From assembly GCF_002174125.1 (NCBI RefSeq), contig NZ_NEXX01000005.1:124001-188000 (forward strand): a stretch of 64,000 bases of DNA. The letters run 5' to 3'. The notes under the pieces were generated by a model that was not told the origin of the DNA, searched no databases, and saw only the letters and a program-made list of their open reading frames with translations. The first letter of the stretch is position 1, and the number at the start of each line of letters is the position of its first letter. Shown here in pieces: positions 15,985 to 26,071 of the stretch. The translations under genes and the position numbers were made by a program. This DNA is from Acinetobacter populi (GTDB lineage: Bacteria; Pseudomonadota; Gammaproteobacteria; Pseudomonadales; Moraxellaceae).

Positions 15985-18789
15985 ATGATGAATAAAATCC
16001 TTTTGCCTACAGTATTAAGTATGGTGATAAGTTCTTTAATGATAGGTTGTGGTGGTGGAGGTAGTTCTTCTACAAAAAACTCTGTTGAAACCACTCCTCT
16101 CCCAACCAATCCTACGACTCCAACCGAACCAACAACTCCAACTGAGCCAACGACTCCAACTGAAAAAGAACCTGCGGTGGTAGATAAAAATACCACTGTA
16201 AGTAAAGTTAAAATTGGTGTGATTGACAGTGGCGTTGCATCTGGTGCGGAAAACTTAACTGGAAAAGTGAGTGATGTAACAAAATTCACCTATGATGAGA
16301 AAACAGGTAAAGTGTCTGTTACCAGCCTAAATGGTCAGCCTGATAGCGTTCAAGATATTTCATCTGGCAAACATGGTACTTTTGTTGCCACAATTTTGGC
16401 AGGAAACACAACAAATGGGTCAACTGCTGGTGTAGCTAGTGATGTAGCTGACATCTATGCAGCTCAAACGACATATACTGCTGCTGGGGATAGTTATACA
16501 ACCACTACTTTTGAAGCAATCAAATATTTTAACCAAAATTATGGCGTAAACTTATTTAACATTTCACAAGGTGGATACTGGGAACTTGGCAATTATGACG
16601 AAGTTTATACTTTAGCCAAAGATGTTGTGGCAAATGGCGGATTAATGGTGTTTTCGACTGGTAATTTGGTAAAATCACAACCATCTTCTGAATCGTTGAT
16701 GCCTGCTATTGAAACAAGCCTAGAAAAAGGCTGGTTAGCTGTTGCGGGTTTAAATGAAGCACATACTGGTCTGTATAAAGATGCGTCTGACAGTAATGTT
16801 GGTTCTAATGCTTGTGGTAATGCTGCTCGTTGGTGCTTATCTGCCGATTATGTGAATTCTCCTTATGCCAATTCTGCTTATGATACAGGGCTATACTCAT
16901 TCTATGGAACTTCTGGGGCTGCACCACAGGTAACTGGAACTGCTGCTTTAGTATGGGCCAACTATTCATGGATGACTGCTGATCAAGTTCGCCAAGCCAT
17001 TTTAACCACTGCTGACTATATGGACGATGGCAGTCAAAATAATGGGCTTTACAATGAAACCTATGGTTGGGGCTATCTGAATACTGATAAGGCAGTAAAT
17101 GGCGTAGGCAAATTTAGTACCGAATTTGGAAATACTTTTGATGCCAATGTTACAAGTGGTCTAGTTGGTGTGTTCTCTAATGATATTTCTGGGGATGCTG
17201 GACTGACTAAAAATGGTGATGGTCGTTTGGTTCTAACAGGTACAAATACTTATACAGGTGATACAAGTGTTAATGGTGGGGTCTTAAAAATCTCTGGCAG
17301 TACATCACAATCCAACTTTACAGTAAACAATGGTGGGACATTGCTAGGTGGTAATGGCACAGTTGGTTCTGTAACCAATAAGGGTAATGTCTCTACAGAT
17401 GAAGGGACGTTGACTATTAAAGGGGATTATACGCAGTCAAGTGATGCCACTTTAACTTATAAGGTCGGCAATGGTGTTTCTGTTACAGGCAAGGCCAATA
17501 TTGATGGTTCCCTAAATGTCACTGCAACTGCTGCCAAATATGTGGCAACAGGTGAGCATACGGTTTTAAATGCAGTACAAGGCTTAACAGGTACATTTGC
17601 CAATGTTTATACCAATAGTGCTTTTCTCAAAGTAAATGGTGTGAGTTATGATAGTGCCAATGTATATGCGAATGTTGACTTGGTTTCCTCTGCTACGGCT
17701 GGAACAATCCAGGGTGGTGTATCGGCTGCCTCCAGTTCCCTAACAGATCAATTGTTGGCAAAAGCAAATGAGCAATATTTATCTGGAAATACAGATTCCA
17801 GTTTGATCAACTATGCCGCATCTTTGCAAAGTATTAGTGCTGCGGATGATGTTCAAGCAGTATTGAATAGTAACTCAGGTTCAATTTTTGCGGAAACACC
17901 GTCTGTATTGTTGAAAAACCAAAGTATTTCAACAGGTGTGGTTGCTCGCCATGTTAATAATGTTTCAAGCACAGGTTCTGGTGTATGGGCCGAATATACC
18001 GCATTGAGTACAAAAAATGGGGCTGCTGGCTGGGATTCAGTTGATTCCGATGTGTATTCCGCAAGTGTTGGTGCTGACTTTGCCTTAACACCGAATACTG
18101 TAATGGGTGGGTATGTTTCCACACTTTCCGATGAGTCTAAGTACAGTTTAAACAGCAATAAAGCCACTACCGATCTTACTGGACTAGGCGTATATGCGAA
18201 ATATAATCTCGGCGATTCATATTTGACGGGTCTTGCTTATTATGGTTTGGGTGATGTTGAGTTTGAGCGTAATATTTCAAATGGAGCATCTTTAACTCGC
18301 ACGAATACTAAAGCGGATGCATCTGTATTTAGTTCTTATGCTGAATTCGGACATAATTTTTTAAGTGGCCGATTTGATTTAACTCCCTATGCTGCATTGT
18401 CTTATAACAAGGTAGATTTGGATTCCCTGAAAGAAAATACTGAAACTGGATTATCCGTCAGTGATTCTGATGCGGCAGAATTTAGTGCCCACGCTGGTCT
18501 ACATGTATCTGGCCAAGTCTCTGACGGTCTAAACTTAGGTGGCTTCGTTGAATATTCCAAAGTCTTTGATCGTCATTTATCAAATGTAACCATTGCATCA
18601 AATCTTGATTCAACTGTTTCAGTTGCGTATGCACCGCCAAGTTTTGATAAAGATTACGTTACGTATGGTATCTCTGCCAACTATATCACTCCATCAAAAA
18701 AATGGACATTCTTTGGTAATGCTGCTGCTATTTCTGATCATGACAGCGGTTATCACGGTCAAGTAGGCGTTAAGTTTTCTTTTGATTAA
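15985..18789 (+). CDS. Subtilase (S8) autotransporter lipoprotein
   Basis: 934 residues. A lipoprotein signal ends LMIGCGGGG (lipobox Cys at residue 22). A Pro/Thr linker of TPTEPT repeats (residues 40-60) follows. The peptidase S8 domain has catalytic Asp81 (IGVIDSGV), His130 (GKHGTFVATILAG) and Ser310 (YGTSGAAPQVTG). A beta-helix with the autotransporter-associated repeat (NTYTGDTSVNGGVLKISG) comes next, then a C-terminal autotransporter barrel from about residue 660 ending QVGVKFSFD. The layout matches NalP/AspA-type surface proteases that clip other surface proteins. The first of two ATGs is used, with GGGG 11 bases upstream. A terminator follows directly. No partner gene is adjacent. Confidence 0.93.
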   Translation: MMNKILLPTVLSMVISSLMIGCGGGGSSSTKNSVETTPLPTNPTTPTEPTTPTEPTTPTEKEPAVVDKNTTVSKVKIGVIDSGVASGAENLTGKVSDVTKFTYDEKTGKVSVTSLNGQPDSVQDISSGKHGTFVATILAGNTTNGSTAGVASDVADIYAAQTTYTAAGDSYTTTTFEAIKYFNQNYGVNLFNISQGGYWELGNYDEVYTLAKDVVANGGLMVFSTGNLVKSQPSSESLMPAIETSLEKGWLAVAGLNEAHTGLYKDASDSNVGSNACGNAARWCLSADYVNSPYANSAYDTGLYSFYGTSGAAPQVTGTAALVWANYSWMTADQVRQAILTTADYMDDGSQNNGLYNETYGWGYLNTDKAVNGVGKFSTEFGNTFDANVTSGLVGVFSNDISGDAGLTKNGDGRLVLTGTNTYTGDTSVNGGVLKISGSTSQSNFTVNNGGTLLGGNGTVGSVTNKGNVSTDEGTLTIKGDYTQSSDATLTYKVGNGVSVTGKANIDGSLNVTATAAKYVATGEHTVLNAVQGLTGTFANVYTNSAFLKVNGVSYDSANVYANVDLVSSATAGTIQGGVSAASSSLTDQLLAKANEQYLSGNTDSSLINYAASLQSISAADDVQAVLNSNSGSIFAETPSVLLKNQSISTGVVARHVNNVSSTGSGVWAEYTALSTKNGAAGWDSVDSDVYSASVGADFALTPNTVMGGYVSTLSDESKYSLNSNKATTDLTGLGVYAKYNLGDSYLTGLAYYGLGDVEFERNISNGASLTRTNTKADASVFSSYAEFGHNFLSGRFDLTPYAALSYNKVDLDSLKENTETGLSVSDSDAAEFSAHAGLHVSGQVSDGLNLGGFVEYSKVFDRHLSNVTIASNLDSTVSVAYAPPSFDKDYVTYGISANYITPSKKWTFFGNAAAISDHDSGYHGQVGVKFSFD

Positions 18790-18794
18790 TGATG

Positions 18795-18828
18795 ATTCCT
18801 CACATTTACTATATCGAATGTGAGGAAT
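18795..18828 (+). terminator. Terminator after the autotransporter
   Basis: A perfect 12-bp stem, ATTCCTCACATT (18795-18806) with AATGTGAGGAAT (18817-18828), and a 10-base loop. It starts 6 bases after the autotransporter stop and is followed by a short T-rich stretch. Confidence 0.75.
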
Positions 18829-18870
18829 TTTATGGAGAAAATACAAGTCTATCCTAGTGCATGCATGGTT

Positions 18871-21800
18871 TTACAATAAACTATTCAACCAATAGGGCCT
18901 CCCTATTAATGCTATATGTAAACAAAATTTAAAAGCACCTAATGCCCGCTTATTGTTGTCTGAATAAAGTTCCAATCTAAAATTTTTCTCCATACCTTTC
19001 TCAATCGGTAGAACCTTAATAGTTTTTAAATATTTAAACTTTTCAAATTGTGCTGTCATATTTATCGCCCGAAGTCGCCAATATTTTTGTGGAAAAAAAT
19101 GCATACATTGAGATAAAAATAATTCAGCTAAGGGTAGCTGTTTTTCCGAAAATATCAGACCAGTATGACTTGTATTGACACGCTCAATAAAAATTGAAAG
19201 CCATTTAAAGTCCGACAGAGGTTCATAATTTTCCGGGTTGACCTCATTTAACTTTTTAAAGAAATACTTTGCAATTTCAATATCCTCATCAGTATTAATT
19301 GGAAATGGTGCAAATAAATTCTTGGAATTATTTTGTATTAGCCGAGATCGACCTTTATTATTACAAATTGCAGCAATACTCATTGCATTTTTAATCCAGT
19401 ACTTGAGTTGATCTTTCGGAATACAAAATTGCTTTGCCATTTCTTCCAATTGATCCGATTGTTCATAACAACACTCAGATTTTTTAAGTAATTTATGAAA
19501 ACTTAAAAAAGGAATACCGGACGACGATGTCCCTGCAAAGAATCTCGAAGGATCAAGAGGTGGAGTATCAGACTGATTTTGTGTTTTCTCAATAAATACT
19601 GTTAAAGGATCTATATCTTCAACTGTAGCTTGAGGTGAAATTACACTGGTGAAAAATTGGCTCAGTTGCGAAAGTGAAATATGAGTTCTTTTTGTATAGT
19701 GGTTTAATGTTAAAATTCTACATTCACTTTCAGAATAACCAAGAATTTTAGCAATAACTTTTACTTCAAATTCAGGATCATATTGTAATAGTTGGTATCC
19801 TCCTAAAATATACCCAAAATGAAAATATGATTTAAATGTTTCATATGAATCTATATGTCCCATCAGATGCGAAATATATAACCAGATATCCTGACGTAAA
19901 CCTGGAGGCAGCAACTGAGTACGTATTCGTTGTATGTGTTTTAAGTCATAATGTGTAAGTTTTAATACATCTGAATCTTCTGTACAATTTAAAATCAAAC
20001 TTAAATTATTTACAGTACTATGCCGTAATGAATGAAACGAATAATTATGATGCGGTACAAGCATCGAAAGTACATCGAGAAATGGTCTGGTAACTTGATG
20101 ATGTTTTAACTTTTTATGGGTATCTTGATCTTTAAATAAATAATTCTTTTCATCATATATTTCACGTTGTAACAGTACATATTTCTGGAAATTTTCTAGC
20201 TCATTATCATCCAACAAAATATGACATGGAATACAGCGTTCAGAACTATCTGTTTTAAGTTGATGATCTTCTTTCTTTTTAGATGAGTATGGTCTAATCC
20301 AAATTGAGCTAGCAGGATTTCCTTCAATATCTTTAATTCTTAATCCTAAAATTTCGTTGATTCGCATACCTGTACGATATGCAATCGTATATATCTGAAA
20401 TAAAATATTAATTTCAACGCTTGCATAAGCATTTTCTTGTAAATAAATTTTCAAATAACGTAAAGTCAAGGCAAACAATTGGGCCGATAAATATTGTGGT
20501 CGTGGTCGAGCTGCACCTTTAATCGTTTCAACCCTAAATGGTGGCGCTTTAAAAAAAACTCGCTGAAACCAATGGAAACGCTTAAGAATTTTATATTTTT
20601 GATCTTCCGATTTTTTTGTATGATCAAGAAAAAGTTGATATACACTAAAAAGCCGGTCATTAAAATCCTGTTCTTCCTGATCTAATTCATCCGATTGAAA
20701 ACTATCATATGCATGTACTAAAAATGGTTCAGCTACTTTACTATAATATGTATAAATAGAACTATGACGCAAAGTGTTTTGAGGACGAATAAATTCATCC
20801 CAACTTGATGGTTCAATATCAAATCTATTTAATAATTCCAACATTTCTCTTGCAGGTTTTTTATACAATGCAATCAACCACATCATCAGACGTATAATTG
20901 CAGTATGATATTCATTATGATTCTCTAAAAGATCAGCTATTAGCTTGTCTGGAACATCTTTTGTTTTTGTACGAATTAAATTTAATAAAAATTTATGTAT
21001 ATCCTTAAATTGATTATGAGATGATGAAATTACAGATGGATTACTGAATTTTTTTTCAGTAGATATATCTACCTTCTTCAGAAGTTTTTGTTCGATATCC
21101 GGATCAATTTGTGGTCGATAAAAATCATCAAAAGACTGCAATGACAAACCACAGCTGAGTATTTCTTCCTGTAATATCTGTACCATAGCAGCTGAAATTT
21201 TCACACCTTTTAATTGCTGCCAGTGGTAACTCGCTGCCCTTAATAACTGTGTATAGGTTAGAATTCCACTGTGCCTGCCATTTAACTTTATTAAGAATTT
21301 TTCAATATATTGCCAGGCTGTTTCATCCTCGTTAATATAACAAGTCATTTCCTGATTCTCTTGTTGATATAAATAAAATCTAACTAACCATAATTGTGTA
21401 ATATAATCAGGCACAAAATTTCTAGATTTTTTTATATAAATTTCTTCCTTATTTTTTGTATCTATTTCTTTTTTTATATAAATATCACCATAGTGTGGAG
21501 AAACAACTTCTAAAAAAATAATATTTGTACCATCGAAAATACTTTTTGTAGGGCTTGGTTGCCTTAAATGATGGAGTAGAGCATCCAGACTATAACGTTG
21601 ATTTAACCCAGAATATAAAACAGCACTGAGTAAAATGTTTGCTATGATGTCATCAAAAGTGAAAGAAGTTTCTGTTTTCCAATACTCTATTTGTAAATTG
21701 GCTAAATCACAAACTTTTTTCCCAAACTCAAACCAATCTGAATTATAAACTAAAGATGAACGTTTAATTTCAGATACGGAGCGACTCGGTAAAGGTAATT

Positions 21801-22086
21801 TTTTGTTATATTTTACATTAAATTGCTGAATCCTTTTAATAAAAGCTTTATACGCAATACGTAAAATTTTATTTGAGGTTGCAAGTTGATCTATTTTTTC
21901 ATAAATATCTATATAAATTTGCTCCAGATCTTTATTAGACGCAATAGATTGAGCAAGAAATTCATCGCTTAAAATGTCATAAAGATATTCACGAATTAAA
22001 CTGACATTTTTTTCAGTTTTTTTCTTTTGGATGTCTTGACGACGATGATAACCAAGCAATATAGATTTCTTTTTTGTATTAGGCAT
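18871..22086 (-). CDS. Giant tyrosine recombinase (1071 aa), third gene of trio
   Basis: 1071 residues, about three times the length of a common integrase. The catalytic core sits in the middle: Arg575 (TGMRINEILGLR), His685-x-x-Arg688 (FHSLRHS), Gly743-His744 (LMGHIDSYETF) and a Tyr nucleophile, probably Tyr754 (FKSYFHF). About 520 residues precede the core and about 300 follow it. The N-terminal part is Lys-rich and helical. Its ATG overlaps the end of the 773-aa gene by eight bases (ATGCCTAA), showing translational coupling. With the other two genes it probably moves an element by site-specific recombination. I could not match it to a named family. Confidence 0.8.
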   Translation of the reverse strand: MPNTKKKSILLGYHRRQDIQKKKTEKNVSLIREYLYDILSDEFLAQSIASNKDLEQIYIDIYEKIDQLATSNKILRIAYKAFIKRIQQFNVKYNKKLPLPSRSVSEIKRSSLVYNSDWFEFGKKVCDLANLQIEYWKTETSFTFDDIIANILLSAVLYSGLNQRYSLDALLHHLRQPSPTKSIFDGTNIIFLEVVSPHYGDIYIKKEIDTKNKEEIYIKKSRNFVPDYITQLWLVRFYLYQQENQEMTCYINEDETAWQYIEKFLIKLNGRHSGILTYTQLLRAASYHWQQLKGVKISAAMVQILQEEILSCGLSLQSFDDFYRPQIDPDIEQKLLKKVDISTEKKFSNPSVISSSHNQFKDIHKFLLNLIRTKTKDVPDKLIADLLENHNEYHTAIIRLMMWLIALYKKPAREMLELLNRFDIEPSSWDEFIRPQNTLRHSSIYTYYSKVAEPFLVHAYDSFQSDELDQEEQDFNDRLFSVYQLFLDHTKKSEDQKYKILKRFHWFQRVFFKAPPFRVETIKGAARPRPQYLSAQLFALTLRYLKIYLQENAYASVEINILFQIYTIAYRTGMRINEILGLRIKDIEGNPASSIWIRPYSSKKKEDHQLKTDSSERCIPCHILLDDNELENFQKYVLLQREIYDEKNYLFKDQDTHKKLKHHQVTRPFLDVLSMLVPHHNYSFHSLRHSTVNNLSLILNCTEDSDVLKLTHYDLKHIQRIRTQLLPPGLRQDIWLYISHLMGHIDSYETFKSYFHFGYILGGYQLLQYDPEFEVKVIAKILGYSESECRILTLNHYTKRTHISLSQLSQFFTSVISPQATVEDIDPLTVFIEKTQNQSDTPPLDPSRFFAGTSSSGIPFLSFHKLLKKSECCYEQSDQLEEMAKQFCIPKDQLKYWIKNAMSIAAICNNKGRSRLIQNNSKNLFAPFPINTDEDIEIAKYFFKKLNEVNPENYEPLSDFKWLSIFIERVNTSHTGLIFSEKQLPLAELFLSQCMHFFPQKYWRLRAINMTAQFEKFKYLKTIKVLPIEKGMEKNFRLELYSDNNKRALGAFKFCLHIALIGRPYWLNSLL

Positions 22087-24400
22087 AAATTTTAATTCCT
22101 ATAATTTCAAAATATTCCTTCATTTTTTCAAGGCTTGTCATTACGTCAGTTTTATAATCACACAGTGATAAACTAGAATACGGATGTGCGAATTCTTGCT
22201 GCGATAACTCATGTCCAAATAAAGCAAGTATCAATGTTTCATCTAATTTATTCGTCAGATAAGCACGTGTCGTATGTCTTAACCAGTTATCACCCAATTT
22301 TTTAAGAACTGGAACAAATTGATAGATATGTTTCGGACTTAGTGCTACAAATTCTTTTTCCGACCAGACTGTTAATAGTGTCATTTCATTATTCAATATT
22401 TTTTGTATATGTCGATGTAATTCGTGATTTCTCATGCCATATATTTTTTGAAAGTTTTTTAAAAAGACTAAATAATATTGAATCTGTTCTACAATAAATG
22501 GGCATAAAGGAATGATACGGCCATCACCTTGCCGACCAGCAATTTCTTTATCCGATATCCATAATAAATTATGATCTAAATCAAAATGTTTAAGAAAGCC
22601 TGGAAACTCACCGACTGGGCGTGCAGCAGTAAAAAGTAATAAAATATGCCATAGCCAAATACTATACAAATTAAAAATCTCAAGATAATCTTTATTTTCT
22701 TCACACGCTCGCATAACATCCTGTCGTAATATTGCAAAGACTTTAATAACCTGTTGTTGCACAGGTGCTTTTCTGCTTCCAAAATTCATATCCACTTCAG
22801 CTATATGTAAAATCTTGACTAATTTTGATGAAAGTGCTGATAAAGTTTCTAAGTATCGTTGATGAAGTAATGGCTTTGTATGGTGACAATAAGATAATGA
22901 AGAGGAATGATTGCTATCAATTCCCATTAAAATATCCGCAATTTGTTTATTACCTGTCTGTTGATACAACTGAAAATGTAAAAGTGATTTCAGACGTTGG
23001 AGTGATAAACGAGGGATTTTTAATTTTTTTCGATACTCAGATAATTTAGCGTATAAATCTGATTTATCAATCTGGGGTTCTTGCTCAAAAACGATGATGA
23101 AATCTTTTACCAGCGGCAAAAGAAAACGGTTTGTTTGATTGAGTAAACCCTGAGGATATTCAAAACTATCATTTTGAAAAATTTGAAATTCAGTACTTAA
23201 CCAAAATCGATCCTGCTCATAAATTATTTTTTGGCGTTTATTTTTTAGTTGAATCGCACGCTTCATTCCAATTTTTGGGGTTTTACGTGCATATTGTAAA
23301 TTTAACCATTCTTCTGGATCAACTTGAGTTAGCATACTCAATAATAATATCGCTACAGTTTTGCGCTGCTTTGAATCTGGTGCTGATGTACTGAAATCAT
23401 TGTAGCATTCGTCAAATAAAGCTTTTAAACTGTGCTGATCGGGATATAAACGACTGCATTGATGTATATGCTGCAAACGTTGTATATGTTGAACTGCAAC
23501 ATTAGAAACATAATTTTGTACAGTAACAGATCCGGTTGAAAGAGCAGAAATTTTTTGACTATCAAAAGTAAAACTTTGATTTTTATTTTCATCATGAATC
23601 CGTTCGAGTTCTAGTTTTGGCTTTGCATTAGATTCATATTCTAGAACACACTGTACATCAGTTGCATAATCCAAATTATATTTTTCAAGACGATAAAGTT
23701 TTTGAGCAGTAGATCCCTTTAAAATTTTAGGCTTTAAATCTGTAAAATATTGATAACTAATGCGAATATCATCTAATAATTTTTTCTTACTAATCTCCAA
23801 ATCTTCATTGTTTTGAACCTCTTTTAGCTGTTCTAAAAAAAATTCTAATGTAATATTTTCTTTGGATGTTATACTTTTGAGAGTGTTCCAAAACCATTTA
23901 TAATCTTCATGGTTAGACATTTCTGGTGATTTTATCAGTTTTTGTGCAATCCTGAATCGGTTAAACAATGATTTAATTGTATTGCGATGTTCAATCAAAT
24001 TTTTATCTGTTGTTTTACTTTCTTTTTTTCTAATTGAGATAAGCACTATTGCAATTTTAATATTAATAATTGCAAATATTAAAGCTAACTTAGAAATTTG
24101 ATTATTATATTCTTTTTGATGAATCTGTACTACAGAATCTAAATAAGCTGTAACTGTTAGATCTGAAATTTTACAATTACTATGATTAAAATTTATGACT
24201 GGAACTTTTTGATAATTTTCTTTAATTTCATCAATATCATAGTCAATATTATTTAACTCTTGAAGATCAATATTAAAAATATCTGTCTGACTTATAAGAT
24301 AATAAATGTAGTCAATATATTCTTGTCTATGTATTTCGTCTTCATTTAGAAAAAGATTTTTAACAAAATGACTTAATTTTACTTGATTATCGCTCATCAT
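22079..24400 (-). CDS. Large tyrosine recombinase-like protein (773 aa), second gene of trio
   Basis: 773 residues with a C-terminal tyrosine recombinase core: Arg594 (FTAARPVGEFPGF), the box II motif His709-x-x-Arg712 (LRHTTRAYL), Gly729-His730 (LFGHELSQQEF) and a likely nucleophile Tyr741 (HPYSSLS). The first 500 or so residues are a long unknown helical region with a hydrophobic stretch near 103-122. The start ATGATG directly follows the stop of the 212-aa gene with a GGAG just before it. The box I sequence (AARP) differs from common integrases. It probably pairs with the 1071-aa recombinase. Confidence 0.75.
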   Translation of the reverse strand: MMSDNQVKLSHFVKNLFLNEDEIHRQEYIDYIYYLISQTDIFNIDLQELNNIDYDIDEIKENYQKVPVINFNHSNCKISDLTVTAYLDSVVQIHQKEYNNQISKLALIFAIINIKIAIVLISIRKKESKTTDKNLIEHRNTIKSLFNRFRIAQKLIKSPEMSNHEDYKWFWNTLKSITSKENITLEFFLEQLKEVQNNEDLEISKKKLLDDIRISYQYFTDLKPKILKGSTAQKLYRLEKYNLDYATDVQCVLEYESNAKPKLELERIHDENKNQSFTFDSQKISALSTGSVTVQNYVSNVAVQHIQRLQHIHQCSRLYPDQHSLKALFDECYNDFSTSAPDSKQRKTVAILLLSMLTQVDPEEWLNLQYARKTPKIGMKRAIQLKNKRQKIIYEQDRFWLSTEFQIFQNDSFEYPQGLLNQTNRFLLPLVKDFIIVFEQEPQIDKSDLYAKLSEYRKKLKIPRLSLQRLKSLLHFQLYQQTGNKQIADILMGIDSNHSSSLSYCHHTKPLLHQRYLETLSALSSKLVKILHIAEVDMNFGSRKAPVQQQVIKVFAILRQDVMRACEENKDYLEIFNLYSIWLWHILLLFTAARPVGEFPGFLKHFDLDHNLLWISDKEIAGRQGDGRIIPLCPFIVEQIQYYLVFLKNFQKIYGMRNHELHRHIQKILNNEMTLLTVWSEKEFVALSPKHIYQFVPVLKKLGDNWLRHTTRAYLTNKLDETLILALFGHELSQQEFAHPYSSLSLCDYKTDVMTSLEKMKEYFEIIGIKIYA

Positions 24401-25039
24401 TTAACTCCAGAATTCTGTTTCAGTAATTTGAGAAAAATATTTTTCGAATAAAATATCTGATTGATTGTATTTTTTGTTAACTTGCTCTTTATTGTATTGT
24501 TTAATAAAATAATTCATCTGATTTCGTGTCAATCCGAAATCTTTAGAGAGTTGAGTAATTGTAAAAAAAGAGCTCCGGCTTCCATAATTTGAAATATTAT
24601 TTTGACTTTCATTTAACAAATATAAAAGTCTTTTAAAATTAAGTTTATTAAAGTCGTACTTCCTGTAACAAATTAAATCATGTATTTCCTTTTGGCATTT
24701 TTTTATAAATTTACATTCATTATTTACATTATATTCAAATATTCTAATCTTTAACTCTCTCTTATTATGCAATACACTATTAATTATAAAAAAATCACCG
24801 CAAATATATACTGTATTTTTAAAATCTATTGATAAATCTAAATACAAACTAATTGTTTCAAAATTATTACACGTTATGTCAAATGGATTATAAACCATAG
24901 CATGTAATAATTCTTCAAAACATAAATAAAATAAATAATATGTTGGATGAACGTATATACTATACCCTTTAGGTGGATATGTACTTAAAAAGTTTTCAAC
25001 TGGATGATAGTTACGCTTAGCTCGCATATTTACAATCAT
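24401..25039 (-). CDS. HTH protein, first gene of recombinase trio
   Basis: 212 residues. The C-terminal 55 residues contain a helix-turn-helix-like segment (FTITQLSKDFGLTRNQMNYF), while the N-terminal two thirds have no recognised family. The stop TAA is immediately followed by the start of the 773-aa recombinase, so the three genes form one operon. By position it may be an accessory DNA-binding or directionality factor. DNA is markedly AT-rich, more so than the core genes to the right, which suggests acquisition. Confidence 0.6.
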   Translation of the reverse strand: MIVNMRAKRNYHPVENFLSTYPPKGYSIYVHPTYYLFYLCFEELLHAMVYNPFDITCNNFETISLYLDLSIDFKNTVYICGDFFIINSVLHNKRELKIRIFEYNVNNECKFIKKCQKEIHDLICYRKYDFNKLNFKRLLYLLNESQNNISNYGSRSSFFTITQLSKDFGLTRNQMNYFIKQYNKEQVNKKYNQSDILFEKYFSQITETEFWS

Positions 25040-25282
25040 AGACTTATTTAATATTTATTAATATATAACAGAGCTTTTTAATATTTTCAAACTGCATTAT
25101 AATTTACTCATAAAAAAAGTATAGTATATAATATATGTCTCTAAACCATATATCACATAGGCTTTTTGGGTTTTATTAAAATCTTTAAAAATTTATGATT
25201 AAAATTAAATTTACAAAAAAATACAAATAATCTATTAAATGGTTAAATTTTAATCTTTTTAAGAGGATTCCATTTCCACTTT

Positions 25283-25480
25283 TTGACTAGAATCATACGT
25301 CCTGTGTGGCTTACGTATAAATCAAGTGAAAAATTTCAATTAACGAAGAAAGGTGAGATTTTTAAGGGAATGGAAACATCTCAAGCAAGTCTCGGGCGTT
25401 TTATTGCTGATATTGTAGAGAACTCACTACTTCATATCTGGGAAAATCTGGGAATTAGTCAACCAGTAGCCTATCGGTTG
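25283..25480 (+). pseudogene. NAD(P)H-binding (SDR-like) protein, C-terminal fragment
   Basis: Frame 25283 onward reads IIRPVWLTYKSSEKFQLTKK, then GEIFKGMETSQASLGRFIAD, IVENSLLHIWENLGISQP. This matches the C-terminal end of NAD(P)H-binding epimerase-like proteins (RPVWLT..., KGEPFKGTE.SR.S...FI..I.....H..EN.G). The N-terminal Rossmann part is missing: sequence homology starts abruptly near 25276, next to the upstream region of the recombinase trio. After about 25470 the frame enters different sequence. Confidence 0.6.
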
Positions 25481-25589
25481 ATCAAACACCTGAATGGTTT
25501 TGGTCAATTAATGAATTCTGCTTATAACACTGTGTTGAGTTTGGGACTTTATAAGTAGAATATTCACCGCCTGTACCACTTTACATCGT

Positions 25590-25860
25590 CCACAATTTGG
25601 TAAGTTGCCAGAACAGGTACGCTTGGAACGAATCAAGAAATCTCCTCATTACGTTCATGAATAATTTACTTACCATGTCGCAACACCGATGCTATGTACT
25701 GGAGAAAGTACTCAAAAAATCTTTTGGGATAATTTCTGGGCAGAGAAAAAACAGGCTGTAACCACACAGGCTATTCCAACTATTAAGACAAATTTATTAG
25801 CTTTAAATCCAAAACAAGATGTGGTGACACGGGAGCTGTTTTTGGGGGGATCTTTAACTA
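25590..25860 (+). pseudogene. MBL-fold metallohydrolase N-terminal fragment
   Basis: Reading 25590-25855, with a TAA at about residue 25, gives FGKLPEQVRLERIKKSPHY, then TPMLCTGESTQKIFWDNFW and KTNLLALNPKQDVV. This fits the N-terminal extension of UlaG/RomA-type MBL-fold hydrolases (FG..P...RL.RI..SP.Y..G.F.N...TP), just before their metal-binding domain. The metal-binding HxHxDH part is absent, so it is a non-functional scrap. Confidence 0.5.
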
Positions 25861-26003
25861 TAAAAGAACTCTAGAAATATAAAATATTTCATAAAAATAT
25901 CTATATATAGTATTAAAACATTACTTTTATATTTGGAAGATAACAACATATAGATTACATTTTAAAATTAGTTATATTTTCACGAAAAAATGACAGCTAA
26001 CGT

Positions 26004-26032
26004 TTGACATTCATCACATTTTCTTCTATCTT
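26004..26032 (+). promoter_or_regulatory. Promoter of the HTH–ImmA/IrrE gene
   Basis: TTGACA (26004-26009), a 17-base spacer, then TATCTT (26027-26032), 40 bases upstream of the ATG at 26072. It may also start the message reading into the CBASS genes. Confidence 0.5.
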
Positions 26033-26071
26033 CTTCCTGAATCAGAAGATTTTTTGATTCATGGAGGATAT

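Noticed and set aside
18871..25039. Naming the trio as a gamma-mobile-trio (GmtX/Y/Z) or Tn554 element
   Set aside because: Three genes and tyrosine recombinases fit loosely, but the protein sizes and order I remember differ, and I cannot run a profile search. I left the genes unnamed.
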